Shown: positions 1 to 13,400 of the stretch, piece after piece
How the letters are laid out: each line of letters begins with the position of its first letter
Position numbering within the stretch: position 1 is the stretch's first letter
Assembly (NCBI GenBank): GCA_021613535.1
Contig: CP075497.1
Coordinates: 3,658,001 to 3,722,000 of the forward strand
Origin: Adineta vaga
Lineage: Eukaryota; Rotifera
Direction: 5' to 3'
DNA: 64,000 nucleotides
Position numbers and translations under genes: made by a program
Notes under the pieces: generated by a model
The model's database searches: none
What the model was told of the DNA's origin: nothing
The model's input: the letters and a program-made list of their open reading frames with translations, nothing else

Positions 1-35
1 AATTGTTTTAGTTGATAACAAGTCTTTGGAAATAG

Positions 36-2186
36 GTTCTAACATCATCACCCAATACTCAACAACGTATCAATGAATGTAAACAGACAGTTTTAGCTGT
101 AGCAAAAAGACGAAAAGATTTTCTTGATGAAATCAAGTAAAGAATTAATTACCATTGAATTCAATTATAATTTATTATTTATTCGCTAGAGAAAATGCTC
201 GAGATGAACCATTGTATCCTCAACCAGCTTCAATTGAAAAAGCATTTCAAAATGTAAAAAAAAACCAACCATTGTTTTCAACTTGAAAACTATTTCAATT
301 TATTCTTTTTAGTTAACATTTCGAATATCTGATATAACATTAGCAAATTTTCTATTTCAATCTTCATTTCTTCTCACAAATTTTACTACGATATTCAATA
401 ACTATTTTGGTGATATTGATGATGATACAGTTGCATATCTTGATCGAAATCTTCATATTGGACAACAAGTGAAAGAAGTTTATGAACAATTATTAACAAC
501 TATCGATACAGATCATTGTTTTAAATTAGATATGGTAGGTAAAAATATGACGAATATCTTCCATACAGATTTGGTTGAGAACATATGCAACGATCGTAAA
601 CATTGAATAAATCGTAAAAACTATAGTTATCTGTTTTATGCAAATCTCACGAGGATTCTTTGGTTTTCTGAGCTGATTTATGTCACGACATTAGAAAGAG
701 AACCTGTGACCTCGTGTTTGATTGGAGGAAAAATGAATAATTGTAATAAAAACTATCGTTCTATTTATTTTGATCTAGGATAAATATGTTATCCAATGTC
801 CTGATCGTCTTGATTTACGATCTTCTCAAGCATCAACAACATTGACGAAACCTTTTATTCAACAGATTAATAATAGATCTCTTGCTAAACGTTATGAACC
901 ACCTTGGAAAGAATTCGATAATAATCGTCAACGTTGGATTCAAACACCTGATCCACGTCGTATCGAAGAGGAAGCGGAAGCAAAAAAGAAGCGTAATCTT
1001 AAAAATAGAAATAAAGGTTTACCTGAACCAACAGTAAACATGAGTCTTATACCTGATCCACAACTAATTACTTCATATAAACCTCGTAATCCTCGTCAAA
1101 CACGAGATTTTCAACTATGGAAAGATTATTGGTCACATGTTTATACAGAAAATGACTATTTGAAGTATTTATGTACGCAATCAACAGATTATCTTCATCA
1201 TGTATTTCATTTACATGATAAATTACCTGAAGATAATCGTCTTAGTGAAGAAGATCAAGCATTACTTGATGAACGTAATCGTGCCTTAAAAGAACGTGAA
1301 GAAAAGATTGCACAATTAAAAGAACGAAAAAATAAATTTGAACAAGGTATTTGGAATGCAGAAAGTGTTTTTCTCGGTGGTCTTGGATATGAACCGACAT
1401 TGAATCCTGTCGATGATCCAATTGTACGATTTGAACAAGATTTAGAAAATCGTAAACCAAAATCAAAACGTATTGATCTATTCGATCCGACTGCTCATGA
1501 AAAAGCTCTGTCTAACAAACGTTTATTAACAACAATTATGGATAATGTTAAAAATATCAATGCACAAAAACGTTTGGAACAAATTTGGAAATTAGTTAAA
1601 ATGACTGATCATGATCGTTTACATATGGCTGTTAAATATAGTACTCTTGAATATGAAACAAAAGTCGAAGCGGTATGAAGAAAATGAAAATGTTTTCTAT
1701 GAGAAAATTTTGTTTTAATTAGGCATTAGAAGCTTGGGAAGCAATTGCACAATTAATCCTTCGTCGAGAGAAGTTTATAGTTGATCTGGAAAATTTTGAA
1801 CGAACAGCGTCGGATGCCAATCGATTTTTCGAATCAGGTATGAGTATTTTTTTTTCTTGATAAAATCAGACAAAAGATTTTATTCATCTTCTATAGGTCC
1901 TATGGGTGGTTCGAAAATGCGTTTAAGCGAATCTCGTCGTCGAACTTATCTCTATAATCAATTGTCTATACTCGAAAAACAGATAACTGAACAGTTCAAT
2001 AAAATAAAAACGAATTTTGGTGATATAGTGACTTATAATGGTCGTAATTATCTTGATAAAATTCAATTTGATAAATTAGAAATGTTACATTATTTACAAG
2101 AAGAACGTCGTTTGAATTATTTACATTCCTTTACATCAGTGGGCAAACATAGTACACTTGATTCAACATTCAATCATGTTTTATAA
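36..2186 (+). CDS. CCDC87: CCDC87 orthologue, 3' part (5' end outside window)
   Basis: Coiled-coil domain protein 87, a testis/cilium-associated protein in vertebrates; molecular role unclear. I join exons 36-136, 190-253, 313-534, 779-1672, 1723-1837 and 1897-2186; all six keep phase across GT-AG introns of about 50-245 nt. Recognised from conserved stretches: a DYLKYL...TDYLHHVFHLH block, an LEQIWKL...KYSTLE block, the segment ALEAWEAI...NRFFES, and a C-terminal NYLDKIQFDKLEMLHYL, each of which lines up with vertebrate CCDC87. Charged helices (residue runs such as ERNRALKEREEKIAQLKERK) support the coiled coil. The first exon begins after an acceptor at 34-35, so upstream exons are missing from the window. 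The stop lies only 93 nt before the next start codon on the same strand. Confidence 0.85.
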
Positions 2187-2279
2187 AATGATATTTTTTT
2201 TCTGTTTTGTTTTCTTTTCCTATTGAACGAAAGAATTATTTTTGACATATTTACAATTTCTCTCTTCTTTTTTTTCTAG

Positions 2280-4875
2280 ATGGCTTCGTCTTATTCCGAT
2301 ACGATCGATGATATAGAAATGAGTAGTAAAGGCATGCAATTTTTATTAAATAATGATCTCGATGCATGTCAATCTTTATTCGATCGATATCGATATTATT
2401 CTCCGTTAATGAATGGTGGATGGTCATTCGTTTCATTTATGGTAAGAATTAAAATTTAAGTTGATGAAAACTGATAAAACTTGTTTGTAACTAATTTGTA
2501 GAGAGCTGTGATATCTTTCGATGATCAACGTTTAGTTCAAGCTGGTCGTGATCTTGCCGAATCCGAAAAATTATGTGCAAATGAAACAACATCAAAATTT
2601 ACTCGTCCAAATCTTTCACCGGATCCAAAAGTAAACAAAAGAAAACACTTATCTTCATTTATTTTTATTTTTTATTTCATATTAAATTAGACGGTAACTT
2701 ATGAAGAAGATTTAACTCGTCGAATTGTCATTGCCGATTGTAAATTATATCAAGGTATAGAGAAACATATTTCAATCGATCTAAATATATGATCGATTAT
2801 TTTAGCTATATTGACATTGATTAAACAAGAATTATCGGGTTTAATTGGTGCTGGATTACTTTTACGTAAAGCATGGAAAGTATATGAAAAACTTCATAAT
2901 GAATTATTTGATCTATATCGAGAAAGAGATCCAAATGCTGAAAAAGATTACGGAGCAAAACCTGAAGATAATCCAGTAATAGAATTTGAAAAAGATCCTG
3001 AAATTAAAAATGATGGCGATGATGATGATGAATTGTCATTTAAAAGTTTTGATAGTACATCCAATGATTTAATGAATGAACTTCCTCTGTATACAGTAAA
3101 ACGTCTTCTTGGTTCTGTTTCATTTGGTTATGGACTTTTCCAAATAGCACTTTCATTTGTACCACCGAGAATTATGAAACTAATTAAATTTCTTGGTTTT
3201 GAAGGCGATCGGTAAGTTTTTCATTGAAAATATTCATCATTATCAAGGTTATTTTTTAGAAAAGCTGCATTGGCTGCTCTTCGTTTTTCTAGTCAAAGTA
3301 CGGATATGAAAGCTCCACTAGCCAATCTAACCCTCTTATGGTATCATTGCATTATTCAACCTTTTTTTGCTATTGATATTTCCAGTCCACCTGGTAATTC
3401 AAAATTTTCACATATCTATAAATGTTTTTTATTTATTTTTTATTTCAAGATGTTAGTGAAGCAAAAACAATATTGAAACGTAATATTGACAAATATGATA
3501 AATCAACTCTATTTATATACTTTCAAGGACGTCTGGAACGTCTTGAAGTAAGTTACATATATTTTAATAAAAAATATTAATCATTTAATATTTTAATAGA
3601 AAGATCTTCCAAAAGCTTTAGCAACATTTGTGAATGGTCTTAATCCTTCTAACTCACAATCACCAACTGCAACAACTACAAGATATAATGAATTAGATCA
3701 GATATTAGTTTACGATCTTGGATTTTGTTATATGATGATGTTACATTTTGAACATGCTCTAACGTGTTTTACAAGGTAAGATTGTTCTTGATATGTATCA
3801 GGTGTAACTGTTATTAAATGAAAACAGATTAAAAGACGAAAGTCGATGGTCCAAAGCATTCTATTGTTATACTTGTGCAAGTAAGTGAATATTTATAGTA
3901 TAGTTGATGTTCAGTTTTATACTTGATTTCTTTTAGTTTGTTCAGCAGCAATGAATAATGGAAATGCATCAGCAAATTTTGTTAAAGACGGAATTAAACT
4001 TCTTCAAAAACGATCAAATCCGGTGGAATTATTTGTACAAAAAAGAGTATAAGAATCTTTATTTACTTATATATTACTCTTATTTAAAATCGTCTTTTCT
4101 ATCTGATTTAGCTGGACTATTTAAAGAAATATCCACCTTCAGTATCTTCAGCTTATATACTTGTATTCGAAATGTTATATTTATGGATTCTTTTACCACT
4201 TTGTGAAGAACCAACATTACGTAAAATGTTACAAAGTAAATAATATTTTCATAGAATAAGTTGACATCTTTCTCAATGATTTTTGCGAAGTTAAAATTAT
4301 AAAAAGTTCCATATACATAGTTGTTTTTCTTCATATTTAGTAACCGAAAAGCATGGCCGAGATTCCAAAGATGATCTTAAACTCCGTCCCATTACGTGTT
4401 TCCTTGAAGGAGCAATCCATAATATTCTACTTCACTACGATGATGCTCAAAATGTAAGTTTATTTTCTTTTTAACTTCAGTATTTATATGATATTTTAGT
4501 GCTACGAAGAAGCTTTTGCTCGAGTTGATGATTCAAAATTAAATTTTACTCGATATATCTTACCATTTGCTTCATGCGAACTCGGTATTCTTGAATATCT
4601 TCATCGTCAAGTAGGCAAATTATGATTCAAGAAACCTATTTTACTATTTGTTATATATTTTCTATTACATAGGATACGGAACGAGCAAAAGAATTACTAA
4701 CAAGAGCTAAAGTAAATCATTTGTTTAATTATAATTCGAGAGAAGAAAACAAAAACAAAGAATTCTTTTCTAGGAAAAATATTCAGATTATGATTTTGAC
4801 AATCGTCTACAAATTCGAACAACGGCGACATTAAAAATAATATCTTCTCGAGAAGCATCTGCTACCAACAAGTAA
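2280..4875 (+). CDS. TTC39C: TTC39C-like tetratricopeptide protein (Iml2/DUF3808 family)
   Basis: Fourteen exons (2280-2441, 2502-2630, 2691-2754, 2806-3211, 3260-3393, 3450-3547, 3600-3775, 3828-3880, 3937-4046, 4112-4235, 4341-4453, 4500-4610, 4673-4711, 4774-4875) join in phase to 606 residues, close to human TTC39C (about 580). Conserved blocks: GMQFLLNNDLDACQSLFDRY at the start, SFVSFMRAVISFDDQ, VSFGYGLFQIALSFVPP, KLIKFLGFEGDR, DMKAPLANLTLLWYH, FYCYTCAICSAAMN-type TPR helices, and YDFDNRLQIRT at the end. TTC39 proteins are TPR-like scaffolds; TTC39C has been linked to cilia, TTC39B to lipid metabolism. The ATG directly follows a pyrimidine-rich CTAG acceptor, which fits either a 5'UTR intron or spliced-leader addition. 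Residues about 215-250 are an acidic Asp-rich insertion. Confidence 0.9.
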
Positions 4876-6355
4876 ATACATACAGATTTCGTAATTTTCC
4901 ACCGGTGAACCATTTATCTTCATTCAACAATTTACTTTTCGTTTTTCAAAGACTAATCCATCATTTTTCATCTTCTTTCCATATATTTACGCAAATAATC
5001 ACGAGTTTTTTTCTTAATCTTATTTGACTATTGTATTTATTTATTGACTTGGGGACCATTTTTTAAGATCTGTTTTAAACGAAATTGTATCATTAGATGT
5101 ATATCATTCAATAAATTAATTTCAGCATTTTCTTCGATCAAATATTTCGACTTGTCCTCTTACGGGACAATTATTCTTCTATTGTCGTTATATTTATTTG
5201 AGAACAATTACAATCAACAAACAATTCTGAAAAAAAGTTTCTTATGTACTTTATGATAATTATACCCAGGACGATGAATACAAAATCCGTAAACATCTGT
5301 AAAGAGCGTCCGTTTTGCTTCACTTCGAAGACTGACTATGAATAGAAGAAATATATTTTATAGAAAGATTTAAAACGAACAGCCTGATGCTTACTTCGTA
5401 ATACTGATAATTGAATCATGTTCAACCATCGAAATATATATACCACTCGACAACTGAACACAAACATTTGACTATTCAATTATTCAAACAAGAAAGGTAA
5501 TCCAGGCAGTAGTGGTGTCAATTATAACATTTGAAGTTTCAAGATATCCATTGTATTGAATTTTCAATAACGTTTGCATATCAGCTTGCACGAACGTAAT
5601 GTGATGATGTTTTGACTGCATTGGCTTTCATTTTTCTCATGAACTAAATTTTTAGGAGTTCTGTTCGTTTATGGTGAGATAAATGTCAGTCTACTTTCAC
5701 TAATTTCTTGAAAATTTAATAGATGTTATTCACATGTTTTGTTTTCGGAGCCCAGAATCGATTGCAACCATTCTCTACTATAGTATATAAGCTTCCAATG
5801 ATAGTATTTAGATCTAAAATTTCAAATTCTTCACGTAAAGGTGACGTGCTACGCGGACAAGCTCATATACAATTGTAAAGTGACAATAAAATGATTGTGT
5901 ATCTTTCGACTCAATTGTGATTGACTTTGCGGAACGGTCAATCTAGATTTGAGAGGATAATTAACATGACATAGTCATTCATGTGTACTAATGATGTTTA
6001 GTATATATATATATATATATAGTTCAGTCTATTATATATTTCTACACCTTCATGTGCGACATATGATTGTCCTGTCATATATACTTATTGTATGTTTGTA
6101 GTTAGAGCACCGTTAAATTAGACATCTGTCCACTTAAATTCAATTCTTTGAATGGCTTCAATACTACTACTTTTGGATATGTCACATTCGTTTCATTCAT
6201 GGTGAATTGTATTATTACATTATACATCTATTCTTAGTAATTAAATTAGACGAAACAAAAATTCTGCAAGAACATGAATAATCTTTTTATTGTTACCCAA
6301 ACACATAACGGAATAACAAAAACAAATGAAAACATATTAGATGTAACATGATTAT
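4876..6355. other. Intergenic, convergent 3' ends
   Basis: No supported gene. It lies between the 3' ends of TTC39C (+) and RRP1 (-). Reading frames here are short and lack splice-linked coding signal. It holds an (AT)n run at about 6003-6021. Confidence 0.6.
6003..6021. repeat. (AT)n microsatellite
   Basis: An uninterrupted alternating TA run in the intergenic space downstream of TTC39C. Confidence 0.9.
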
Positions 6356-8029
6356 TCATTGATCACTGACTGATTGGTTCTTCTTTTTTGATCCACCTTT
6401 TCCACGATGTTGTTTCTTTCGACGTTTCTTCGCAGCCTAAATCAAAATCATTCCAATTTAATTATCAAGTAAGTAATTCTTTTTTTTTCTTATTTACACC
6501 GTATTTTTCTAAAAGTTGATCGATTTCTTCTGGTCGAGTGGCACTTTTCTTCTTATGACTTAGTACACCCAAATCTTTTTGAAATTCTTGTAAAGTCTAG
6601 TTTTAAAAAACAAATATTCAAAAAAGAATTTGAATTCATCAAACAAAGATTTCAATACTTACATTCACATCAACTTCACAAGATAATTTATTTGATTCAA
6701 ATACTTCAGGTAAACGTTCATCCGATAATGGATAAATACCACGTGCAAGTGCTTCGAATCTAAATATGATTATTTTAGAGAATATACAATACAATTTTCT
6801 TTCTATTACTTTCGAGCTAATTCATATATTTGTTTACGATTTCTTTGCCGACAATTTTCGACTTTAGCTATTTTGATTAATTTTTCCGAAAGAAGTTTAT
6901 AATCAAACTAATAGAAAAGAATAAAATTAATTTCATTTAAAAAAAAGCGATTAACATACTTGTAAAGCAGTATCATCTTCTTGTTCATCACCATTGTTCA
7001 TTTCCATCTCTTCTTCAATAGCTTGTCGACCAAAGGCTTGAATTGTTTCCATTTCTTCTTCAGCACCTGGATCAATTCCAACATCAGAATATTGAATTAT
7101 CAATAAGAACAGATTTTTGTAAACATGTTTAACTAGTACTTCACTACAAATTTTCATACAGATGAATAACTTACAATAAACTATTAACAACTTACTATTC
7201 AGATGTTTTGATAATATTAAAAAATGGTGATAATAAACGAATCAATCTTTTTGGTTTTAAAGCTATGCCACCAACTTTAGCTAGTTCTTCAAGATAGATA
7301 TCAGTGATATGTAATTTTAAACCTAGATACAAAAAAAATGAATCAATCGAATGAAAAAATTCTTTCTAAGATACGAACCATCACAAGAACGATTGCCATT
7401 AGGACTGAGTACATTTTTAGTAAGCATTTTTGTAAATTTTAAAATATCACTTTTAAGCCATTTGAGGTTTTTCAGAAAAACAAATGATTCACGAAGAAAA
7501 TAACGAACAAACTATTGAAATAAATACATATTATAATATACTTAGGATGATAAGAAAAAAAAGTTCTGCTATAGTTATTTACCGTCATAAATTTACTTAG
7601 ACGCCAACGATCGATACCCCACCATTCTCGAGCAAATGTTGCAAAGCCAGCATCGATATACAATCGTGCTTGCTCATTATCACGAAATTCATGAATCCAA
7701 GATGATATTTGTGCTGCCAATTCATCCTTTATAAAAGAAAAAAAACACGCGAATCAATTAGAATATAGATAAATAAAAATTACTTGTAAAACAGGTTTAT
7801 CAGCCATCCACATATTATAATAAAGACCTTTCCAGATTTTAATTAAATCATCATATGAAAAGAAACTTGTTGGATTCAATGTTCGAGCATGAATCCATGC
7901 TTTCAATCGTTCAACTGCTTTACTTCGTTGAGCCTTACTTGAATCGACTAATTTATGAACAAGAATACGTTCTGGTTCAAGTTCACCTGTTTGTTGTTGT
8001 TCATAATTATCGTTCGATTTTCTTGGCAT
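6356..8029 (-). CDS. RRP1: RRP1/Nop52 ribosomal RNA processing protein
   Basis: Nucleolar protein needed for 27S pre-rRNA processing and 60S subunit assembly. Exons on the minus strand: 8029-7784, 7726-7583, 7511-7379, 7322-7196, 7143-6960, 6907-6810, 6759-6663, 6596-6498, 6436-6356, totalling 402 residues. The Nop52 domain is clear: AVERLKAWIHARTLNP near the start, LIKIWKGLYYNMWMADKP, FATFAREWWGIDRWRLSKFM and FLKNLKWLKSDILKFTK. The tail is basic (KKRRKKQHRGKGGSKK), as expected for nucleolar targeting. The start ATG at 8029 gives MPRKSN; an upstream in-frame TTG was not used. It diverges from the SH2 adaptor gene with about 234 nt between starts. Confidence 0.9.
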
Positions 8030-8263
8030 TCTTATTCTTGTATTCAATTACACACGAGTATGTAAAGTAACAAAAATAATAAACACATGAAATTTTATAA
8101 ATCAAATCTGATTGGTTATCCGTTTTAACGAATGACTTTGTTGATATTTTTGCGTTCTTTATTCTTGTTTATTATTATCGATTGAACATAGGACCATTAT
8201 ATAAACCCCTCGATCGTGATCATCAACATTTTTGACACATTCTGATACATTTTATTTTAGATC
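8030..8263. promoter_or_regulatory. Shared intergenic region of divergent genes RRP1 and SHB-like
   Basis: Only 234 nt separate the two start codons, so both core promoters must lie here or overlap the 5' exons. A pyrimidine tract ending TTTTAG just before the + start (8251-8260) looks like a splice acceptor. No TATA box is obvious. Confidence 0.4.
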
Positions 8264-11200
8264 ATGCCATTAGTTTCATTATTTGATCGAACTTTACCCA
8301 CATCATCTTCATTTAAACAATCATCTAATACTCATACTGAACAGGTAAATGAATACGTTGAACATGGATTTATGTTCGAGAAAATTTTTACCCTTTTTTT
8401 TTCTTTTCGTATGGCAGTATAATCTTATTTGCCGTTCGAAAAATGTCTTATTAAAAAATTGCTTTTCGTTGTAATCAGATCACTTCAGATATTGTATAAG
8501 ATGTCCTTCTGATATAAGACATCAATAAGACAGACAGTAAGCGAAGTCGTCTGTATGTTAGTTTTTATAGATGTGCAAATGAGGCATGAAAAATGAAGGT
8601 TATATCCTCCATCTTTCAGAGACTTGTCATCTAAAATGAGAATTTTTCTATTTCGGACGCCAGTTCTGTCCTTCGAGACAAATGTCTACCTTGATACAGA
8701 AAAGAGCATATCTAAAGACATACGTAACTATTGATTGCTTTTTCTCGTGAAGTCTATCTTTATTTAATGTGATTGAATAGTATAAGTTATACAAATCATT
8801 TGTACTTCACGTCAACATTCATCCTAATTATCCCACACGTTTTATCTCAAAAAAAAGTTTATTCTTTCTTTCTATCTTTCTTCTGTCTGTGTGTACAGAC
8901 AGATCTTCAGTCATTTGTCGAGGTCAGTAAGACTATCATTCTCATTATTGTCAATGCTGCTGCTGTCGCCGCAAAAAGACGATTTGAGCCGATATATACA
9001 TTCTATCTATACACACGAAAGCCATTGAATAAACTGTAGGCTACAAATGGCATATTAAATAAATATTCATTTGTGCATGTGCGTATACTAAAGTTGTGAC
9101 ATAATCGACGACAACGATGATGACGATGATGATGCGTGATTCGACTAACAATAATACCATCTTTGTAACATTAGTGATTGAATGAGAAAAAAGATTGAAT
9201 ACAATGTTGGCTTGTTTTGCAAGCAACATGAAAGAATACAAACGAACATTGGTGAATGCCTTTTTCCTTTTCACTGTATTACATTTCCCGATTGCAACTC
9301 TTTCTTTCTCTCTTCTTTTTTGTGTTTGAGATTAATACTTAGACTTCTTTTTTTGTTCTATTATAGCCTACTATTCACTCCTATTCAAATGGCAACAGTT
9401 CTGCCAAGGAAAATGGCTGTGATTCGTCTTTTCTCAAGCAGCAGCAGCAACAACAACTTAACCAACATCATCATCATCATCAATGTAAGTTACTTATCTC
9501 CAACAGAGCCTAATCATAACAATATCTCTCTCGAGTGAAATTAAACATGAGAAATAAATGGAAAAAAAAACGTGAAACAAAGAAACAGCTGCAGCTGTTC
9601 ACATGTTTGATGTATCCCGCTGTGTTCGAATATGGATATTCTCATCATTACCATATGAACAGAACAAAAAAATATAAAAAAATGCGAAGTTTTGTAATGA
9701 TAATACTGAATTCTTTTCTCTTCTATTCCCATCAAGGTCTCTTCTTTCAATTAGAACCTATCAATTGAGATAGAACGAATGAATGTTATAAGACTACTAT
9801 GTACATATTGGGTTGATCGACGCTCTCAATGTTTGTATGCGTGAATCGAGACGATTGCACCCATTTGTATTGACAATATATATATATATGTATACACATA
9901 TATGTATATAAATGTGCCATTAGACGATTGATGGTGTTTGTCGACTTGCCCTTTTGTTACTTATATGAGTATAATCATTTATTCTAATTTCACTATGCTT
10001 ATATATCATAAACTACATAGTACTGTACTCGAATAGTCTCTATGATTAGATGTCATCATTCACTTTAATCATCGGATATAGAGAACAAGAGAGAGAGAGC
10101 GAGAAAGAAAGGAAGAAAGAAAGAAAGAATGTAAAGTAAAGAACATTTTTTTTCTATATTGAAAACAGACAAAAGAAAAAGAAAATAATCGAAGTATGAT
10201 ATGAGAAGCTCACTGAACTAGGCGATCGTGGGGGCGGGTGATTGTACAGAACGTGTTAGATGCCTTTATATACGCGTGAGAGTTAAATAAAGAATTAGTC
10301 GGTTATTTGCCATTACACTTTTTCGCTCTTTCCCTCTCTGTTTCTCTCTTTTCTTCTCTTTCTCTGTGTCGCTCTGCGGATCAACAATTGAATCAATCGT
10401 CGTTAGTCTGTTCGCACAATTACGTAAGTAATAAAAAATGAAGAACATGATTGTCTCGCAGACAAGCACAACAAACTCATCACAAGAAAATGAGACAGAC
10501 AAAGCGGGAAATAATCAGCATACAGAATTACTTAGACTATTGTGGCAGTTAGTTCTTGACCTTATTCACCAACCGTTGTCCATCATTCTTTGCTAGAGAG
10601 GGAAAAAAGATAGACAGACTGTGTTCATTGAGAGACCATGCAATAGCATCGGTCATATGTATATATATATATACATATATCTCTCTTCTCTTCCTTCTCA
10701 TTTTTTTTCTGCGCCGTTGGATAATGAATGTTCGAGACACATTGAATGGATGGAATTCATCGTTTGTTCTGCTCAGCTGAGTTACTTTTTCTTGCAGCTG
10801 TTCACCTATTCATTTGACCAGCACACGTGTACATGTAGATATAGTTGGAAAAAAAAAAGAAAAGGTGTATGTCCTCCCGTCATAAACACTCGACCTGTCA
10901 TGTATGACTTATTATTTAAAACTACTTAGCTATATATCCAAGTGCCTCTTTAGATGCTATTGATCGTACTCTGACCGATTTTTCAAACAATACGAACAAT
11001 ACCAACAAGTCAACAATGAGTGCAGCTACAGCATCACGTTCACCATTTCAATCTCACACCGTTTCCGATGATTCTTATTGTTCACCATGGGATTTAAAAT
11101 CACAAGAAGAAAAATTTAAATTACTCAGTGAACAACGATCAACTTCATCATCAAATACAATTACAACATTAACTGATGCTCTACTTCATCCATCTAATAC

Positions 11201-12884
11201 TAATACTCGTACTACATCTTTATTATCATCAACATCATCATCATCTTCTTCTTTTAATAATCACAACAGCAATCCATTTCAACGCACTCGTTCTGCTCGC
11301 ACATCATCATCTACAAAAAAATCATTTACACTTCGTGAGCCTTCACCACCTTCACTTCCTCCATTACCACCGGGTGGTTTAATCCCAGTATCACCGAACA
11401 CTGCATGTCAATGTGGTAGCACTAGTGCAAATAATACTCGCAATCGTTCACTTAATAATACATATAACAATATCAATAACAATAATAATAATAACACTTC
11501 CATTGTTGAAAGTTTGGATCCATCATTAAAAAAAATTTCATATTGTCTAAATGCACATGCTGTTCGTTCGGGTACTGATACATCAAGAAGTTTCGTTTTT
11601 GCTTCTTCGTCACCTGTTAATGAACGTTCACAACGAATCAATACTGCACCGGCTAAAGTTGATCTTTCACATGTTGTTGACAACCGTCAAGAATCAACAA
11701 ATATAACTTCACAAAATAGTACTATATCTTCATTATCAACAACAACATCATCATCAACTGAATCACCATTGATAATAGATGATACTAAACCGATGTCATT
11801 TGAAGTAGGTTCTTTTTCTGTTAAGAGATTATTTACATAGAATCATAAATTGTCTTTCTTCTCTTCATAGGTTGCTTTACAACGCTTTAAACGTTTAAGT
11901 TCATCTACTCGATGTAGTACTAACAGTGTTTCAGCATCCTCATTGCCTAAAACACAATTAACTACAAATCAAGATTCATCAATTGCATATGAACGACCAT
12001 GGGATACATTACAAACATCTCTTATCAGTAGTCTTTCATCTCCGCCATCCGCTACATCGTATCGTAATGGAAGTTCATTACAAAAAATGCCAAGTGCTGA
12101 CGAATCAAAACAATTTTGTACACCACCCTTTCCTATGGTTTCTCCTACCATAAGTACCTGTCGACGTAGCACATGTTCACCAGATGAGAAAAATACTATT
12201 AACAATACAAATATTGGAGGAGGTAAATCAACAATTGATAAAAGATTTCTATGAAAAAGAATTTTTGTCTAAACATTACTGTTTTCTTTATTCAAATGAA
12301 TAGATATCAATAAAACAAATAATCGTAATCTTATTCCATTAACATCAGATATTGATACAATAATTCCAATTGATCGTTATTTGTAAGTGTTTATCTCAAA
12401 TTTCATGAAAAAGCTTTTTAGAAATTATGTCTGTCTATATGTATATATTTAGTTGGTATCATTATGCAATGTCACGACGAACAGCTGAAAGTATTTTACT
12501 ATCTCGTCCACTTGGTAGTTTTCTTGTTCGTCAAAGTGAAAGTGGAAATCAAAATGATTATTCACTTTCAATTCGGTAAGTTCATATTGATCTTTCACAA
12601 TAAACAATATTTCTGTCTTTTCCCTTTTATGAATAAATAGTACGGCTAAAAGTTGTATGCATATGCGTATTTGTTATTCATCAGGTGTTTATATACTTGG
12701 TGAATGTTCAAGACCATTTCCAAGTGTATCACGTATGATTGAATATTTTACTCAAACATGTGTACCCATACGTGGTGCACTACCAATTAAATTAGGCACA
12801 CCTGTATTTCGATGTGAAACACTTTCATCATCATCATCACCTAACAATCATCATTTCAATGAGGAAAACGAAGAACTTTTGTAA
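8264..12884 (+). CDS. SHB/SHD/SHE/SHF-family SH2 adaptor
   Basis: Exons 8264-8344, 9367-9484, 10930-11804, 11871-12222, 12304-12382, 12453-12575 and 12641-12884 join in phase to 623 residues. The C-terminal SH2 domain spans roughly residues 505-605: FWYHYAMSRRTAESILL, the phosphotyrosine-pocket FLVRQSES with its invariant Arg, DYSLSIR, CMHMRICYS, SRPFPSVSRMIEYF and a closing LPIKLGTPV. The MHM, PFPSV and LPI features are those of the SHB group, adaptors that link tyrosine kinases to downstream signalling. The N-terminal part is low complexity: a Gln/His run in exon 2, Ser/Asn/Thr-rich tracts and a proline cluster near PSLPPLPPGG (possible SH3 ligand). Two introns of 1022 and 1445 nt are far longer than its neighbours'. 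Exon 2 lies in a frame that long-ORF scans miss; phase matching supports it. Confidence 0.8.
8345..9366 (+). other. Long intron 1 of the SH2 adaptor gene
   Basis: About 1.0 kb, GT...AG, with no supported gene inside. Introns of the surrounding genes are mostly under 70 nt, so this one may hold regulatory sequence. Confidence 0.6.
9485..10929 (+). other. Long intron 2 of the SH2 adaptor gene
   Basis: About 1.45 kb. It contains alternating TA/CA tracts near 9877-9912, a purine GA-rich patch at about 10083-10130 and a second TA run at about 10660-10680. No coding exon was supported in it. Confidence 0.6.
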
Positions 12885-13400
12885 CTTATTTTTCATCTCT
12901 TCTAATCATTTGATTTTGTATATTTATATATGTATACATAGATAGAAAAAGCATCTCTTACTCTCGGATACATGACAGCAACAAAAAATACATTTAAATT
13001 CTTCTTTCTTTCTCTTTTTGACACAAGCAGATAGTTTGTTTCTCTTTTTTTTCCTGTTTCTGTTATACACAATATTTCTGGTGATTTTTTTTCTTCTTTT
13101 GTCTTTGACTTTCGTGCATTAGCCAATGACTAATTCAGGAATAAATAATATTATTATTTGATTCAATAAAATTTGACTTCTTCTTTTTTATTTAACATAA
13201 ATGAATTCAAAAAATGAACTTTGATTATAATTCTCTTCTTTCGTTCTCTCAAAAAAATTACACCGATAACTAACGACACACTTCTGATGCCAACCACTTT
13301 TGGTTGCTTTGACAATAACAATTATTTTCACATTGGTGATGGTAACCACTATGTTTTCTCACTTGTTATTCTTGTTTCATTCCATCGTTGTAACAAAGAC
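12885..13400. other. Intergenic between SH2 adaptor and CFAP126
   Basis: Pyrimidine-rich on the + strand; holds the 3' end of the SH2 adaptor gene (AATAAA near 13140 and 13165) and the 5' flank of CFAP126. No gene supported. Confidence 0.5.

Noticed and set aside
8773-9538. Several frames of 70-118 codons on both strands
   Set aside because: They overlap the long introns of the SH2 adaptor gene; only 9367-9484, in another frame, joins in phase.
11408-11683. Antisense frame under the SH2 adaptor exon 3
   Set aside because: Shadow of Asn/Thr-rich coding sequence on the + strand.
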